DNA from: Tachypleus tridentatus
Taxonomy: Eukaryota; Arthropoda; Merostomata; Xiphosura; Limulidae
Assembly (NCBI RefSeq): GCF_004210375.1
Contig: NC_134837.1
Span: 169,177,310 to 169,241,309 of the forward strand
Length of the DNA stretch: 64,000 bases
Direction of reading: 5' to 3'
A program made the translations under genes and the position numbers. The notes under the pieces were generated by a model, which had not been told where the DNA came from, did not search any database, and saw only the letters and a program-made list of their open reading frames with translations. Of the stretch, positions 24,020-36,700 are shown one piece after another (the stretch's first letter is position 1; each line of letters starts with the position of its first letter).

Positions 24020-26490
24020 CGATTCCCTCCCAGCGAATAGATTACAGCTAGTATTGTGTGTAGCTTTTGGCTAAAAATGCGTTAAAAGCTAAATACAAGA
24101 ACAGGAATGAAAAGAAATCATAAGTGCCGCCTTCTAGTATGGAGTGCATGAATTATACAAAATTATAACAGTTTTCGTCACGGGAGAGTACACCAAATAT
24201 TAATATATTAATCTAGAAATATATGTTAAGGATAGCGCTACCATAAAAAAATGTGATAAACAAAGTTCGCAGCATCTCATCCCAATCGCAGATGCTTTTT
24301 TCCATAGAGAAAAAAAAAACCAGTACAGTTATTTTATCGTTTGAATATTTCGGCTCCACTTTGGAGAAGTAGACATGAAAATGTGATATTTTTCTGTGCA
24401 CGCTTTCTGCCTTACTTTCTGGTAGCCATTTTAATATTTGCTGAAAACGGAGCTAGATAGATGTCAGTATTTAATAAGGTTTATGAAAATCTTTATATGT
24501 ATTTATATATAAAATGATTCGTTATAAAATGTTGCGATTTTATTTCACAAATTTAAGCCTAATATTGAACCGATGAAACACTTACGTGTAAGGGTCGTTA
24601 TGTATATAAAAACGGTCGTTTCGTGTTATTATTAGTTATCACTAAATGATGTTTTTAAGATAACGAATTGCATGTTGGTATCGTTATGAATTGTAATTGC
24701 ACGTATATATTATAAACAGTTAAAGCAATTCATACTTTATTACACAACGTGAGGTTGGAGAATTAACTACAAAACTATCTAAAGAACTCAGTTATACGGT
24801 TCATTTTTAAGTATCCTTTAGCTTTTATTAATTAAGATACTGTGAGTTCAAAGTTTTCCCTGTATTAAAACATGTATTTTGAGTCTCAGTGTTGAAGTAT
24901 TGGTTTTAAGTTTAGTCAATTTGAATATTTCACATGGCGTTTCAATGTAGTGAGTTTTTTTTTTAAAGATTTTATTAACACATGTATGTTGTTCATGCTT
25001 AAAAGCTCTTTGAAGGTATTCGGTTTTCCAACATATTCAACATACTAGATTTTTCACCATTCTATGGTTGAAGTTGTAAAATGAAAATGTATTAGGTCAC
25101 ATTACACAACCAGAACCAGAACTGTAGTTCAAACAATGTGAGTTCCCATCAGCTTAACTAGGTCGCCAGTAGAAGCTACTTTAAATGGTTTTAACTGGAA
25201 TAGTATAACGTTTAGATATATACTTACACTTGGCTCTTTAATAGTAACTGTTCACTTGACTGGTAATGTTATCGGCCGAAACGATACCTCATGCTAAATG
25301 GTTATGCCTTCTCTAATTTTGTACTACTGCTTGAAGGGAAGCTAACCATTAAGTAGTACGCGCCGTCACAAGTGCTTTGTCTGGCTTGAACCAAATAACG
25401 GGGTTGACAGACACTCGTATAACCTACTCAAGTTTCAAACTAGAAAGTATGTTCAGTGGCATACCAGAGGAAACGATGTAGACGTGAAGTTACACGTATT
25501 ACTCTGTTCCCACAGCCAGACGATGGTGGTACTCTCACTTGAATTTTATTGGTAACCATATTAACTATAGTTGTTATTAGGCAATGACTTGGCGAAAAGC
25601 ATGTCATTATGACGGTCAATTGTATGTTCCAGAAGAATTCTGGTGAACTGAGACATTTATAGGTGCTTGGAAGACATCTTCTACAAGAAATATAACCATG
25701 TATATTTGTAGAAATGACACTCATTTAATAATGGCAGCAGTTTTGGCAATCGATGTCTAAACTCTGCTATTCAAGCAGCTTATAATTAGTTGAATCTACC
25801 CAAAACTGCCAATAGACTCACCCTGAAGCCTAGGAAACCAGTGTCTTCCCTTGCAGTTCTTACCTCATCTCTGGACTATCTACTTGTGTTGAACTTGCTA
25901 GGAAAAAACCTCTTGTCTTTGCGACAAAACTGACAAATGAAATTCAATCCAGATCATGTTCTTTCGTGGAAGTGGAAAAGATACTATCACCTCTTTCAAA
26001 GGTTATGAGAAAAATTACAACCTTCATAATGAAATATTACATGCTCCTTGTTGGCCATTTCAGTATGAAGCCTAAAATGCCTTTCTGTAATTAAAAATGG
26101 AGAAAAAATGTATTGCACATCAATTTCTGCTGTGAATATAATGGCTTTAATTTCTTCCAATAAGTTTTCAGCTTTTCAACAATTATTAATTTATTCAGTT
26201 GAATGACAACAATACCCAAACTTTCTGAGATCAAAACTGGTTCTTTTACGATATTTTACGCTTTTTTAACACACCACAGAATTAAACAGTTGCTGCCAAA
26301 CCCAGTGAATTAAGTGGGTAGGGGTCTAGATCATATGTCAACAAAAGGAGAATAAGAGAAAAGCCAGATGGCAGCAGTGAGCAATCCAAGATGATCAAGT
26401 TTTTTGTTGTTTTTTTCAATCCCATGTAAAACTTGAAGTGTCTTCTATCAGATGCGTGTAAACCACATTGATGAGAAGATATTTATGTAT
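24020..26490. other. AT-rich intergenic DNA, unclassified
   Basis: No gene seen. From about 25.3 to 26.1 kb the sequence is less AT-rich with short frames on both strands, perhaps a very old mobile element. Confidence 0.35.
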
Positions 26491-26497
26491 GTAATAC

Positions 26498-26760
26498 AGG
26501 GTGGTCGATATTTATTTGTCCTATTTTAAAATTTAATAATTAGGCAACTAAAAAAACATAATTATGCAGTGTTAACATCCTGTAGCCAAATTGTTTTTCA
26601 CTCCAGTGAATACTAATACTCTGCAAGATAGCAAATGTTCAAGAAAACGTGTTCAATGCAATGTATTGGACAGGATAGTCGTGTTCCATAGCTTCTGCAT
26701 TCACCAGATAACATTCCACTAGGCTTCTTCCTGTGAGTGTATATTAAGGATGTCGTGCAT
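26498..26760. mobile_element. Possible end of a Tc1/mariner-superfamily DNA transposon
   Basis: ACAGGGTGGTCGATATTTAT at 26498 has the look of a Tc1/mariner/IS630-type terminus. Minus-strand sequence next to it vaguely resembles the Arg-Leu-x-x-Cys-Ile-Glu C-terminal end of such transposases. No opposite end was found, so this is a low-confidence call. Confidence 0.3.
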
Positions 26761-26769
26761 CACACACCC

Positions 26770-29475
26770 ATAACAAATATCATGGAACTAAAGATAAGAA
26801 TAATGTATATCATCGCCATTTTAATTATGGTCACGTTGTAACGAACGTGGATAGACATCGAACTCTATGCATACTTCCTTCTTAAATCAAAGGCACTCTT
26901 ACTTCTTGAAAAGTATTCACATGGTGATAGATCTAACAGCTTTCTTTGTACTATGTACATTTTATGTTTAGACACTAACATTCTACATGATGACAGTCAA
27001 ATACCTCTTACACCTGTCTTAAATGTTTTAAACAATCTGGAATATTTTTTTTATAAAAGCAACTGACTTAGCAACACGTTTTTCTAATCCTATTAATTTT
27101 GAATTCAATAATGAACGTAACATCCAATTTAATCGTACCGATTACTGTTTTATGTTTATACTTTGGATTAGAACCAAATCCTTGAGGAAAGCTGCATCAA
27201 ACAACGATTCTGTAACATTCGTAATATATTTTTCATTTCAACTGTCGAAATTCCAATCTTCAAAAATTTGTTCATGTGTAGATTATTTTCATCAATCAAT
27301 AAAATTCACACTTGAATGTTTTCCGTTACAAATAGATTTTTCTTTATGCCACTATATCCTTAAAAAGCGTATGACTACAACGCACTAATGTTTCCTGGCC
27401 CATCAAAAAAAAACAATACTTAAAATTAACCACTTCGTGTGAAAATAGATCTGCACCAACGGTAATGTTTACAAATTACATCCACACACCCACTCTGAGA
27501 TGCTAAAGATATTCAAGAAAGTAAGAGGTTATAAAGCTTTAGAAATACAAAGAAAAATAAAAAGCTAACAAAATTGCACGTGTTGTTGATCTCAGCAAAT
27601 CTTAACCCAAAAAATTTAACAGATTATACAAAACATAAAAATGGTTCGCGAACCCTCAGGAAGAGTTTTCAACTTTTACAGCTTGCTGACGTCTAAAGCA
27701 AATCGTCCTGGAAATTCCTGTTATTTCCTTCCAAAAATAAACAGAAGTTTCAAAGATATCTTAGCTCCCGCAATTATACTTCTCCACAGAACGACTACTT
27801 ACATACTAGAGTGGTAAGTTTACGAAAAACCATCAGTACTTTCTCGAACCAAAATGAGAAAAAGAAAACATACACAAACACAACAGTATAATAATTCCAA
27901 TATCTTGTCAAGCACGAAAGGCATTATATCTTACAGAAAGCAAAAAATGTAACCATTAATATGTAGGACAAATTCAGACTGTGTTTGTAAAATAGTTCAG
28001 TAACCATACAGTCAAAATTAAAAAACAAACTTGTCTTCCTACGCTTTAACCAGCCTGATCAGTTAGTTCATAAATGGTTCTCATTGGTTGAAATGAATTT
28101 CTATATTATTATAATAATATTATTTAGTTTAAAATATTTTTATATTTATGTCAGTTATTTGTTGCTTAATAGCTATCGTTTCTACATCTTCACTTATATA
28201 TGTATTGTTGTCAAACTAGTTTTTTTCAGACTCGTAATAAAATGGCGGGCTGGGGCTTTGTAAAAAAAACAACAACTCTGGGACGCTCGCCTTTCTTTTA
28301 ATGAGCTTTGTTCACCAAACTTTCCCTTCAACATAAAAGATTAACGATCATAGAATGGGAAAATAAAAACCATTTTCAAGCATATTCTCGAAAAAAAATT
28401 AATAAGAATTGTGTAAATTAATTTAAAAATGACTCATAATATGAGCGATACCATGAAACACATTGACAACTGGGCTTTATGTATATTAATCCAATTATTC
28501 AGGGTAGTAATAGAAAACTCTAAATAGTAGCAGTGCAAGGCCACATTGATTTAGTATTATCACTCAAATTTTGTGAAAATATAACCGATTTATATATTTC
28601 ACGAAATTGTCTTATTCAAATGGCTCTGTGGTAACTAGAATATTTTACAAATTCATAAAGCTGATGTGATAAATAGGCATACAGTTAAGACGATTTTTGC
28701 CCTATAAACTGATATGACCTACAGAGCAAATTTGCTTTTGCCCCTGTAAGCTGATGTGACCTATACAGTTAAAATAGTTCGAAACTAATAAATGTGTAGT
28801 TTTGCTCCTAAGTGGCACAGACAAGCGGAGCATACCAAAGACAACAGGCTTTTATAAATATCAGATTACATTTGTTACGTTTTTCATTATTATTTCGTTT
28901 CCCATTTCTTCTATCATTAAATGCATTTTATTTTTCAATTGATTAACATTGGTATAAACGAATTAACTGCATACGTAACTTTTCAAATATCGCTGAACAT
29001 TTAAGTAGAGTTTCATAGAATCTTTCTTCCAGCTCAACCGATGAGTTCTGGTATTGACCAAGAATCATATTGTGTAATGAAATAGTAGTTTTTACCACTG
29101 ATTTTTCAGCAGCATTAGACAAATTAAAAGGACTGTAAACATAAAAGCTATTTATTTGTTTTCATAACTGTTTTTATGCTGTTGATTTTCCAATATTACG
29201 TTGGTTTTCGGCTTTCAAACCGTAATTCTTGTTTCGAACAATACTTCTTACACAAACAAAATATGTCTTATTATAAGCCGTTCTTATTTGAAAAAACAAT
29301 TTATTTCCCATCGCTTACACATCACACACACGGACAATTTCCAATACCCTCCACTATCTGGTCAATACCCTTACAGTGGTCATTTGTCATTTACCCCTAA
29401 AGAAGAAGAAAAGTCTACTTTCTGAAAGTGCTTGATTTATTTTCTGATTTTTATTTCGAAGTGATAGACCAGAAA
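26770..29475. other. AT-rich intergenic DNA
   Basis: No recognisable gene or element. Confidence 0.5.
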
Positions 29476-29477
29476 GA

Positions 29478-29640
29478 AGACAGTCAGCTAATAACACTCA
29501 CCGCAAACTGTTGGACGTCTAATGTTAAACGGAATAATGGAATTTGAGTGTCACTCTTATAACGCACCTACGGCTTAAACTGTAACGCGTGATTTTGAAA
29601 CGGAACGTGAGCTGTAGACCCACTGGTTCAAGGTTCGACA
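29478..29640 (-). mobile_element. SINE family A, highly diverged fragment
   Basis: Order of weak matches: AGTCAGCTAATAACACTCAC, CGCAAACTGTTGG, ATAATGGAATTTGAGTGTCA, TTATAACGCACCTACGGC. An old copy. Confidence 0.55.
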
Positions 29641-29761
29641 TGTCAGTTATTACGCGACGCTTGGCCTCACAAATGATTACTAAGTAATATACAGCATCGC
29701 AACTAGTGTTCAGTCGTTTGTGGAATAATCTCAGTTGACTATCTTCTATAGTATTGGTAGA

Positions 29762-29868
29762 CAGCTTAGTGCTCCAGCTCCCGAAACAAGATTCTGGGTT
29801 TTGATACCCATGGTGAGTAGTGTACAGATCGCACATTGTGTTGCGTTAGGCTTAACTTCAAACAAACA
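29762..29868 (+). mobile_element. SINE family C
   Basis: ATTCTGGGTTTTGATACCCA, TGGTGAGTAGTGTACAGATC, GCACATTGTGTTGCGTTAGG, then CTTCAAACAAACAAAG. Confidence 0.7.
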
Positions 29869-30078
29869 AAGATAACTTAGCGTTTTAGAAAAATGAATGT
29901 TTTGAAAAATTTCACACCATATAGAATTTTAGTTGTTCTGTTATAAAACCATAACAAATATATCTTTCGTAAACTGTTGAACTTTTCAGGAAAATCCCAT
30001 TAACATATTCAACATATTTCCTGTTTGGGATAAAATGTTTTTAAAATCGACACTTTGTTTCAAAATTAAATACAAGTA

Positions 30079-30986
30079 CGAGGTCTGTTCAAAAAATACG
30101 CGAACTGACGTCATAAAACAAAATGTACTTTATTTAGAAGCTACAGGCCTGGGACCCCTTCAAAGTACTCTCCTCCCCAACGCACACACTTATCCCAACG
30201 GTGTTTCCACTTGTTGAAACAGTCCTGGTACGCTTCTTTTGTAATGTCCTCTAGCTCCTTCGTCGCATTTGCCTTAATCTCGGGAATCGTCTCAAATCAT
30301 TTTTCCTTTCAAGGGTCTTTTGAGTTTGAGGAACAAGAAAAAATCGCAAGGAGCAAGGTCAGGTGAGTAGGGGGGGTGGGGAAGAACAGTGATTGAGTGT
30401 TTGGCCAAAAACGCACGAGTTCTGAGGCACAAATTTCGCAGCAACGCGGTGCATCTTCAATTTTTCTGTCAAAATCTCGTAACAAGATCCGACTGATATC
30501 CCACAGTCTTCAGCAAGCTCCCTGACAGTCAGACGTCGATTTGCCCGCACCAGGGTGTTGATTTTGTCGACGTGTGTGTCGTCAGTTGACGTGGAAGGAC
30601 GTCCAGGACGCTCATCATCTTCAATGGACTGTCGACCATCCTTAAAACGTTAATGCCACTTGAAACATGTCGTACGCTTCATAGCAACATCACCGTAAGC
30701 CGTGTTAAGCATAGCAAAAGTTTCAGTCGCAGATTTTCCAAGTTTAACACAAAATTTCACAGCAAGTCGTTGCTCCTTCAGGTCATTCATTCTGAAATCC
30801 GCCAAACGAAAAAATCGCACTTCACTTAAAACCGCGTAGCTAATACACAAATGAAGATATTTGCAATCGGAAAATAGCGTCGTAATCAGCTGATCTGTGC
30901 GAACCTAGCGACACCAAGCGAATTCCCCTGGAACCAACAGGGGCCGCGCAATTCAAACAGTCCGCGTATTTTTTGAACAGACCTCG
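30079..30986 (-). mobile_element. Internally deleted mariner transposon with both terminal inverted repeats
   Basis: The ends are near-perfect inverted repeats of about 30 bases: CGAGGTCTGTTCAAAAAATA at the left, its complement at the right, and a TA at each flank (30077-30078 and 30987-30988), the mariner target site. On the minus strand the transposase starts at 30790 (MNDLKEQRLAVKF) and shows the N-terminal helix-turn-helix, then RANRRLTVRELAEDCGIS. It then jumps from KFVPQ straight to the segment around the third catalytic Asp (YSPDLAPCDFF near 30345). It ends in WGGEYFEGVPGL before a stop at 30141-30143. The first two catalytic Asp regions are missing, and there is an in-frame stop near 30655 plus a frameshift. 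At about 0.9 kb versus the usual 1.3 kb it cannot encode transposase but could once have been moved in trans. Confidence 0.9.
30141..30790 (-). pseudogene. Mariner transposase pseudogene
   Basis: Remnant reading frame inside the mariner: DNA-binding domain (30790 to about 30430), a deletion removing most of the catalytic core, then the C-terminal part. An in-frame stop follows the sequence CFKWH, and the segment after the deletion is in another frame. The start is taken at the ATG at 30788-30790, which gives the family N-terminus. Confidence 0.82.
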
Positions 30987-31117
30987 TATATAATTTTGTA
31001 TGTAACCTTTCCCCTTTAATATAATGTACCAATGCACCCAACACGTTTATTTCACGACCAATGACCATGAAAACACCAACGTTTTCAAGTTACTTCTTAC
31101 TTTATCTGTTTGGTTTA

Positions 31118-31213
31118 TTGGGAAGCAGTATTGAGTTGTCTGCAATGTCCACCGCAGGATAACGAGCCCCTGAGTTTAGCGTTTTAGGTCCGTAAATTTA
31201 TCTCTAATCCACC
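31118..31213 (-). mobile_element. SINE family B/C, diverged
   Basis: CTGAGTTTAGCGTTTTAGGT and TCCGTAAATTTATCTCTAAT, preceded by a diverged tail; reverse orientation. Confidence 0.5.
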
Positions 31214-31408
31214 AAGGGACAATTTTTAGTGACTATGCAGAAAGAACTATATAAGACTATATAAAGCATTGAATGGTTCCTTCGATCTTCCCTAAAGTTA
31301 TTGGTTAATCAGAAATGGGACCTCTAGCGTTACATGAAAAGTAATGTGTTCACAGTAACACTAAAACTCGAGGACTCTACATATCTTCTCATGTTTTTGA
31401 GTTATTTC

Positions 31409-31516
31409 TTTTGAGTTTTGTGAAAAGCTACACGCGTGCTATCTGCGCTACCCGTCCCTAATTTAGCAGTGTAAGACTAGAGGGAATGCAACTAGTCATC
31501 ATCACCCATCGCCAAC
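31409..31516 (-). mobile_element. SINE family A, tail fragment
   Basis: Tail half only (TTTTGTGAAAAGCTACACGC to CATCGCCAACTCA); truncated. Confidence 0.8.
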
Positions 31517-31616
31517 TCAAACCAATTAACATTTTTATTCTGAATTCAGTAATCAAGTTTAACTCTATTACCACAGCCCTTGTAAAATCTTCTTACATTT
31601 CCAATAATCTGGTGAT

Positions 31617-31891
31617 TGTTTGTTTGTTTTTAAATTTCGTGCAAAGCTACAAGAGGGCTAGTTACCCTAACCGTGTCTAATTCAGCAGTGTAAGATTAGA
31701 GAGAAGGCAATTAGTCATCACCACCCACCGCCAACTCTTGGGCTACTCTTTTACCAATGGATAGTGGATTGACCGTAACATTATATCGCCCCCATGGCTG
31801 AAAGGGCGAACATGTTTGGTGCTAAGGGGACTCAAACCTAGACCCTCAAATTTCGAGTTGAACATCTTAACCACCTGGTTATGCCGGGCCA
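31617..31891 (-). mobile_element. SINE family A, full-length
   Basis: Complete tail, body and head ending CCTGGTTATGCCGGGCC. Flanks ATAATCTGGTGA and ATAACCTGATGA are a likely mutated target-site duplication. Confidence 0.88.
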
Positions 31892-31951
31892 TAACCTGAT
31901 GAATAGTTTTCTTAATAATTTTGGTATTTCAGACTTTTTATTCGTTCATAT

Positions 31952-32028
31952 GTTTGGTTTGGTTTGTTTTGAATTTCTGGCAAAGCTACACGAGAGTTAT
32001 TTGCGCTAGCCGTCCCTAATTTAGCAGT
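31952..32028 (-). mobile_element. SINE family A, tail fragment
   Basis: GGTTTGTTTTGAATTTCTGG to GCCGTCCCTAATTTAGCAGT; the rest is missing. Third copy in the same orientation within 0.6 kb. Confidence 0.82.
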
Positions 32029-32029
32029 A

Positions 32030-33126
32030 TTTCTAAATATTACTACTCTACCAGCACTAAATGATTAATATGAGAGATTACAAACAAAAAAGTAAATTAT
32101 CGTGATTCTTTTATATTGGAAAATCTTTTCACAAAAGCAACGAAACTGTTTTTTTCTACCATATATTCTTCAGGCTATTTACGTTTCCATAAATATAAAA
32201 TAAACAAAACAGCCACCTGTCGGTTCAGTTTTTACTTACGTGTTATCAACTATTTTAAACAGTTCTGTTTAGAAAAATTGATGAACAAGTGACATTTTTT
32301 ATTTAATTATTTTATTCATTAAATTCAAAGTGTCACATATACATGCTATTTCTAAGCTATTAGAAACATAAAACTTATGAGCCACATCACACTATGTGTA
32401 TGAATTAAACAAATTTCATTTCTTAACATCATAACTCTGGTCATTTTAACATAAACAATTTCTGTATTTTCCGAATGTATAAATGCGTATATATATACAT
32501 ACTGTTTCCTTCATTTACAATAACGTACACCGTTTTCGTGGTGATATATATACCCGTCTTCCTGTTTAATGTATGCGTACTTTTATTTCTTTCCATATAA
32601 AATACATTGCTTCTTTCTGTTTAAAAACATGTACTATTACTCTATAACATACAATTTTGCTTATGATTATTAGAACTTTCTCTTGTTCCTTTATATTTTC
32701 TTTAAAATTTATTTCCTCCTTTTTTTTCCCAAACTTTTCCAACTAGGGACCGGTTTATTTGTGCCACTTTTCATGAAGTCCGGCCTCCTCAAATACCTAA
32801 TCAGATAACCCGCTAAGACATGGCTAAGTTTTAATATCAAGCTGGAAGCAATAGTTTTATCAATATATCATCGATTATAAAATATACAGGTGTTCTATAG
32901 TACTATTGTGTTATAAATTATACAGGTGTTCTATAGTACTATTGTGTTATAAAATATACAGGTGTTCTATAGTACTATTGTGTTATAAGAAATAAAATAA
33001 ATTATACTTTATTCTTATTGAATCTTCACATTAACTGCATATTTATTAATTCTTTTTTAAGTAATAACTTACCAAATAAGAAGGATGATGCTACTTTTCA
33101 TCACACATCTTCCAATCTGGTTCGAT
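32030..33126. other. AT-rich intergenic DNA
   Basis: Only the 36-bp tandem repeat at 32872-32990 stands out. Confidence 0.5.
32872..32990. repeat. 36-bp tandem repeat, three copies
   Basis: Unit GTTATAAAATATACAGGTGT+TCTATAGTACTATTGT repeats three times with one or two changes. Confidence 0.93.
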
Positions 33127-34310
33127 ATCTCATCTATCCCTGTACTTGTTTTTTTAAGAAAACCAACGTTGAGAAGCTTGATTCGCATTTATAATTCGTG
33201 ACAAAGGGCATTAGAAATCTCATTGCTTTTTCTAATAAATTTGGATACTCAGTACGACAGCTCAGCCGAAAACTAATTAACGAGACTTGACTAAAACGGT
33301 TTTTCAGTGCAGTGTTACAGGACAGTTCAATATTAGAATCACTTTTTGATTCACTGTGTTGTAATCCTTCCTTGTCTTTCGTGTCAACATTAAAAGTGTT
33401 CGTGATCCACATTTTACTGCTGTCAATTGGAAGAAATTATTCCTTCAAGCATAATTTTAGCCCCAAAAAATTCTTCTTGATTGAGGAAATCTCATCTGGA
33501 ATATTACATTTTTCATTTTGGTTTTCTAATTCTGTTAAAGTAGAAAAAGACTTGTAATTTTCCTTCTCAACTCAATGTATTCACAAGTTTTTTGTAGCTG
33601 CTTCTATCTTAAACTGGCATATTACATTGGCATTATCTGTGCTTTCATCCACTCATAATGATAAAACTGACTATAGTGAACTCGACGTATAAGTGTTTCT
33701 TCAATATTTTTGGCCATATCCACAATTCTACCTTCACTATATTACCAGATAGGAACAGTAAATTAAACTGGTTTTATTACTTTTTATAAGCACGAGATGT
33801 AATTATTTTAACTGAAGGAAGTATTAGCATTTGAAAAATAGTGTGTGGAAAACTTGTCTCTGCTATTAGTTTTGAAATTTCATATGAGGCCATAACCAAG
33901 TCTTTATTGGAAGATCTCGTAGAAAAAAGTGTGTGAAATTGTTTATTTGGAAAAAAAACTATTTTATTTTTCTTTCGTATGGTAAAATCTATTGATGTAC
34001 TCGAGTATTCTGGATGCCTTGTATTCAAGTGGCGTTTCAGTTTCGATGATTTCATGAACATTAAAGAACAGGTAGTGGCAAGTTATAATTGCTACCACTT
34101 CAAATGTTCATCACAATACTGTCGAGTCCAATAGGTCTTTGTTTTCATTTCTTTGCTACCAAGCTACATATTACTTAAACATTTATAATTAGGCTTATTA
34201 TTTCATTTAGTTCAGTTTCACCAGAGCTAGGCTGCATTTCGGTATCACTTGAGGTTTTCTTGTGTGATGCATGTTTTTTCAACCATCTATTAAGAGAGTG
34301 GTTTACCTAA
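33127..34310 (-). pseudogene. ZBED5/FAM200-type hAT transposase relic
   Basis: On the minus strand, from high to low coordinates: WLKKHASHKKTSSDTEMQ near 34280; the end of a BED zinc finger, MKSSKLKRHLNTRHPEY near 34050; ASYEISKLIAETSFPHTI near 33880; a VDMAKNIEETLIRRVHYSQ stretch near 33700; and a C-terminal block LSCRTEYPNLLEKAMRFLMP then FVTNYKCESSFSTLVFLKKQ near 33150-33260. These match the order in ZBED5/FAM200-like hAT-derived proteins: SKLKRHL, ASY-x-(I/V)S-LIA, hAT dimerisation domain with CE-x-x-FSTL. Most of the central RNase-H-like region is missing or unreadable. The whole relic is about 1.2 kb, so it is non-functional. No terminal repeats were found. Confidence 0.75.
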
Positions 34311-36237
34311 AATTAACAACTTAAAAAAGTTTTATTTAGTGCAAATTAAGTCACAAACAATTCTCTCTATTCTTAGAACAAAGTTACGCTTCTAGCAACT
34401 TATCTGCTAGTCTGACGCCACCTGACACTACAAGAAGTAAGACTCAGGTCTTGTATGTTTGTCAATTTCCATTAACAGATTAAGCAAATTTAAGATATTT
34501 AGAATAGCATTTCTAAAACTTTGGTGTCAAAGAACGGGTTAATTTTAATGAATAAATGGTCCTTTTATGTGAGACAAAATCATTTCTTTGATCTTATCTG
34601 CAGACGGAGGAAGCTCAGCTTAGACTCAGCAAGTGCTGTGTCTACTTAATATATGGTTTAAATTTACAGACATTTCACAACAGTCTCTGGGTTATCAATA
34701 CGTAACACTTAATCTTAGGCTCTCTAAATTGAACTAATTGAGAACACTTTAATTCCTGATAGGCTCCGGGTATGAAGACAACCGTCAGCTTGTGAATTTT
34801 GTAGTTTCGTAACCTTAAGTACAAACTTTCACTTTTCCTTCCTGTTATATTAGCTTAGTTCGATGAAACTGAGAATTCTAAGTTAGATGAAATGAAAATT
34901 GAATTAATATTCATTTTATTATAATATATTTATATTAACTAGTTTAATTACATTTTTCTTTAACATACAAAAGTGCTTGGAGAAAGTATAAAAATCGCAG
35001 CTGCAAGCGAAAAGGTTAAAATTAACTTACTTTTTTTTCACTTTTCTGTGGACCGACACCAGGTCGCGCACCGCACTTTGAGAAATTCTGCTTCACTCGA
35101 TAGTCATTAATGTGGTGTGATATATGTATGATTACACGAAATTAACACAAATTACTCAGACGTTCTAGTTAGGCATTTCTCATAAATAAAATTGTAATAA
35201 CTAAATATAATTTATAGTAATCATAACATTAATGAAAGTGAATATTATATTAGATGTTATATGCCAACACCATAAATATGAGAATTATATTGTATAGCTC
35301 AGAAACATCCAATGTGAAATTCTGGAATTCTAATTGTTTACACCTTATATTGTGCTAAAGTCAGTGTAGCACCATTCTTATCATTTCAAATAACATTATG
35401 TTTCTTTACAACACTATACCTTCTCAACACACAACCACCTACTGTCTATCAACCCATTTTCCTTTTATGTCTCTACATTGGTGCTTGCATCGGGACCATC
35501 GAATCACATTAAAAGACGTCGTGATATAATATTCTAGTCAGATAAGGTCTCTGCTGGAACTCCCAAAGTAATTAAACCCTATAAATATGAACTATTTTAT
35601 TCAACATTCCCAATAAGTTAGAAGTATTTTATTTAAATTGTACATTAAGTCCTAAACCTGTAACATTCTACGGACCTGTATTAACACCTAGTAGTTTTGT
35701 GTTTCGTCAAGACAGAACAAAACGTTTACGACACACAGTGAGTATTTGCTAAATGCAATGCATTCTGTAAACATTAGATTTGACATGTGTTCTAGATACG
35801 TGTATTGCATTTATGTGCTTAAACGTGCATATCTTACTTGAACGTTTTACCTATATTACATATTGCTAACATACTTTGTGCACCTGTTTTGTGGTGGATC
35901 AGAGCTATGCTAAAATATAGAGTTCGTTTCTTCGCAAAGGACAGAGTGCAGATAGCCCATTGAGTGGCTTTGAAGTCAGAAAACAATAATTATTTGTACC
36001 CTATCTACTATATACTAAAAATACTTGAAACCATTCACCATAACCATTTTTACTTTCACAACAACTAACGCAGTTGTATAAACTAAACGAAGTGTTTCAT
36101 AGTGTTCCATATGTCTTGGGTTTAAGGATAAATATCTGTCTTTCTTATCTTCAAAAAATGTAATTTTTAACGAATTTGCTGAACTACATTGTCGACAGTT
36201 TATAAATCTTGCTCTTTTTTAAATTCACTGCTCACTA
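34311..36237. other. AT-rich intergenic DNA
   Basis: Nothing recognised except the SINE tail at 35902. Confidence 0.5.
35902..35983 (+). mobile_element. SINE family C, 3' part
   Basis: AAAGGACAGAGTGCAGATAG followed by CCCATTGAGTGGCTTTGAAG match the family tail; the head is diverged. Confidence 0.55.
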
Positions 36238-36700
36238 ATTGCACTAAATTTTGTTCCTGGTATGTGTTATTTCTTAGTTGCTCACGTTGTAAAAGTACAG
36301 AAAGTGGTCATTATTCCCTTCAAACTTTGCTTTTGTGACCTGGATAATGAAATTTAGAAATTAACCTATTTTCTATGCAAAAACGGGCACATTTGCACAT
36401 TTTAATTTACATAAGGTCTGAATAAAGCAACACATGAATCAAGATTTACATGTATTTATACTAAAGTTATACAAAAATGTTTAGAAGTGAGTAGTTTTTC
36501 GAGATTTGCGATTGTAATGTAAATCACTTTCACATATCAGCCCCCAAATATAGTCTCCCATCTTGTTTTCGTTATACGCTCCCAGTTCATGAAAGCAAAG
36601 GTCTTTTCCATTTACTTTATGCATAAGCAATTGGGAAATAACACTTTTTTGCCCAGGAACAAGAAAAAGTAAAAAATTATGTTACATAGTGTAATCGGTG
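36238..36700 (-). mobile_element. MITE-like element with long subterminal inverted repeats, copy 2
   Basis: Reverse-complement relative of the element at 11438-11925. Shared stretches include the TTCATGTG/CACATGAATC block, the ACATGTATTTATACTAAAGT block, and GTTATACGCTCCCAG against the first copy's CTGGGAGCATATAAC. The same arm sequence (CCCTTCAAACTTTGCTTTTG) starts near 36317. It ends with TGTTACATAGTG near 36695. Confidence 0.7.

Noticed and set aside
29176..29425. Two overlapping frames of 74 residues
   Set aside because: Both are open over the same bases, with low-complexity composition, no splice logic and no family match.
33312..33557. Plus-strand open frame of 81 residues
   Set aside because: Antisense to the hAT relic.
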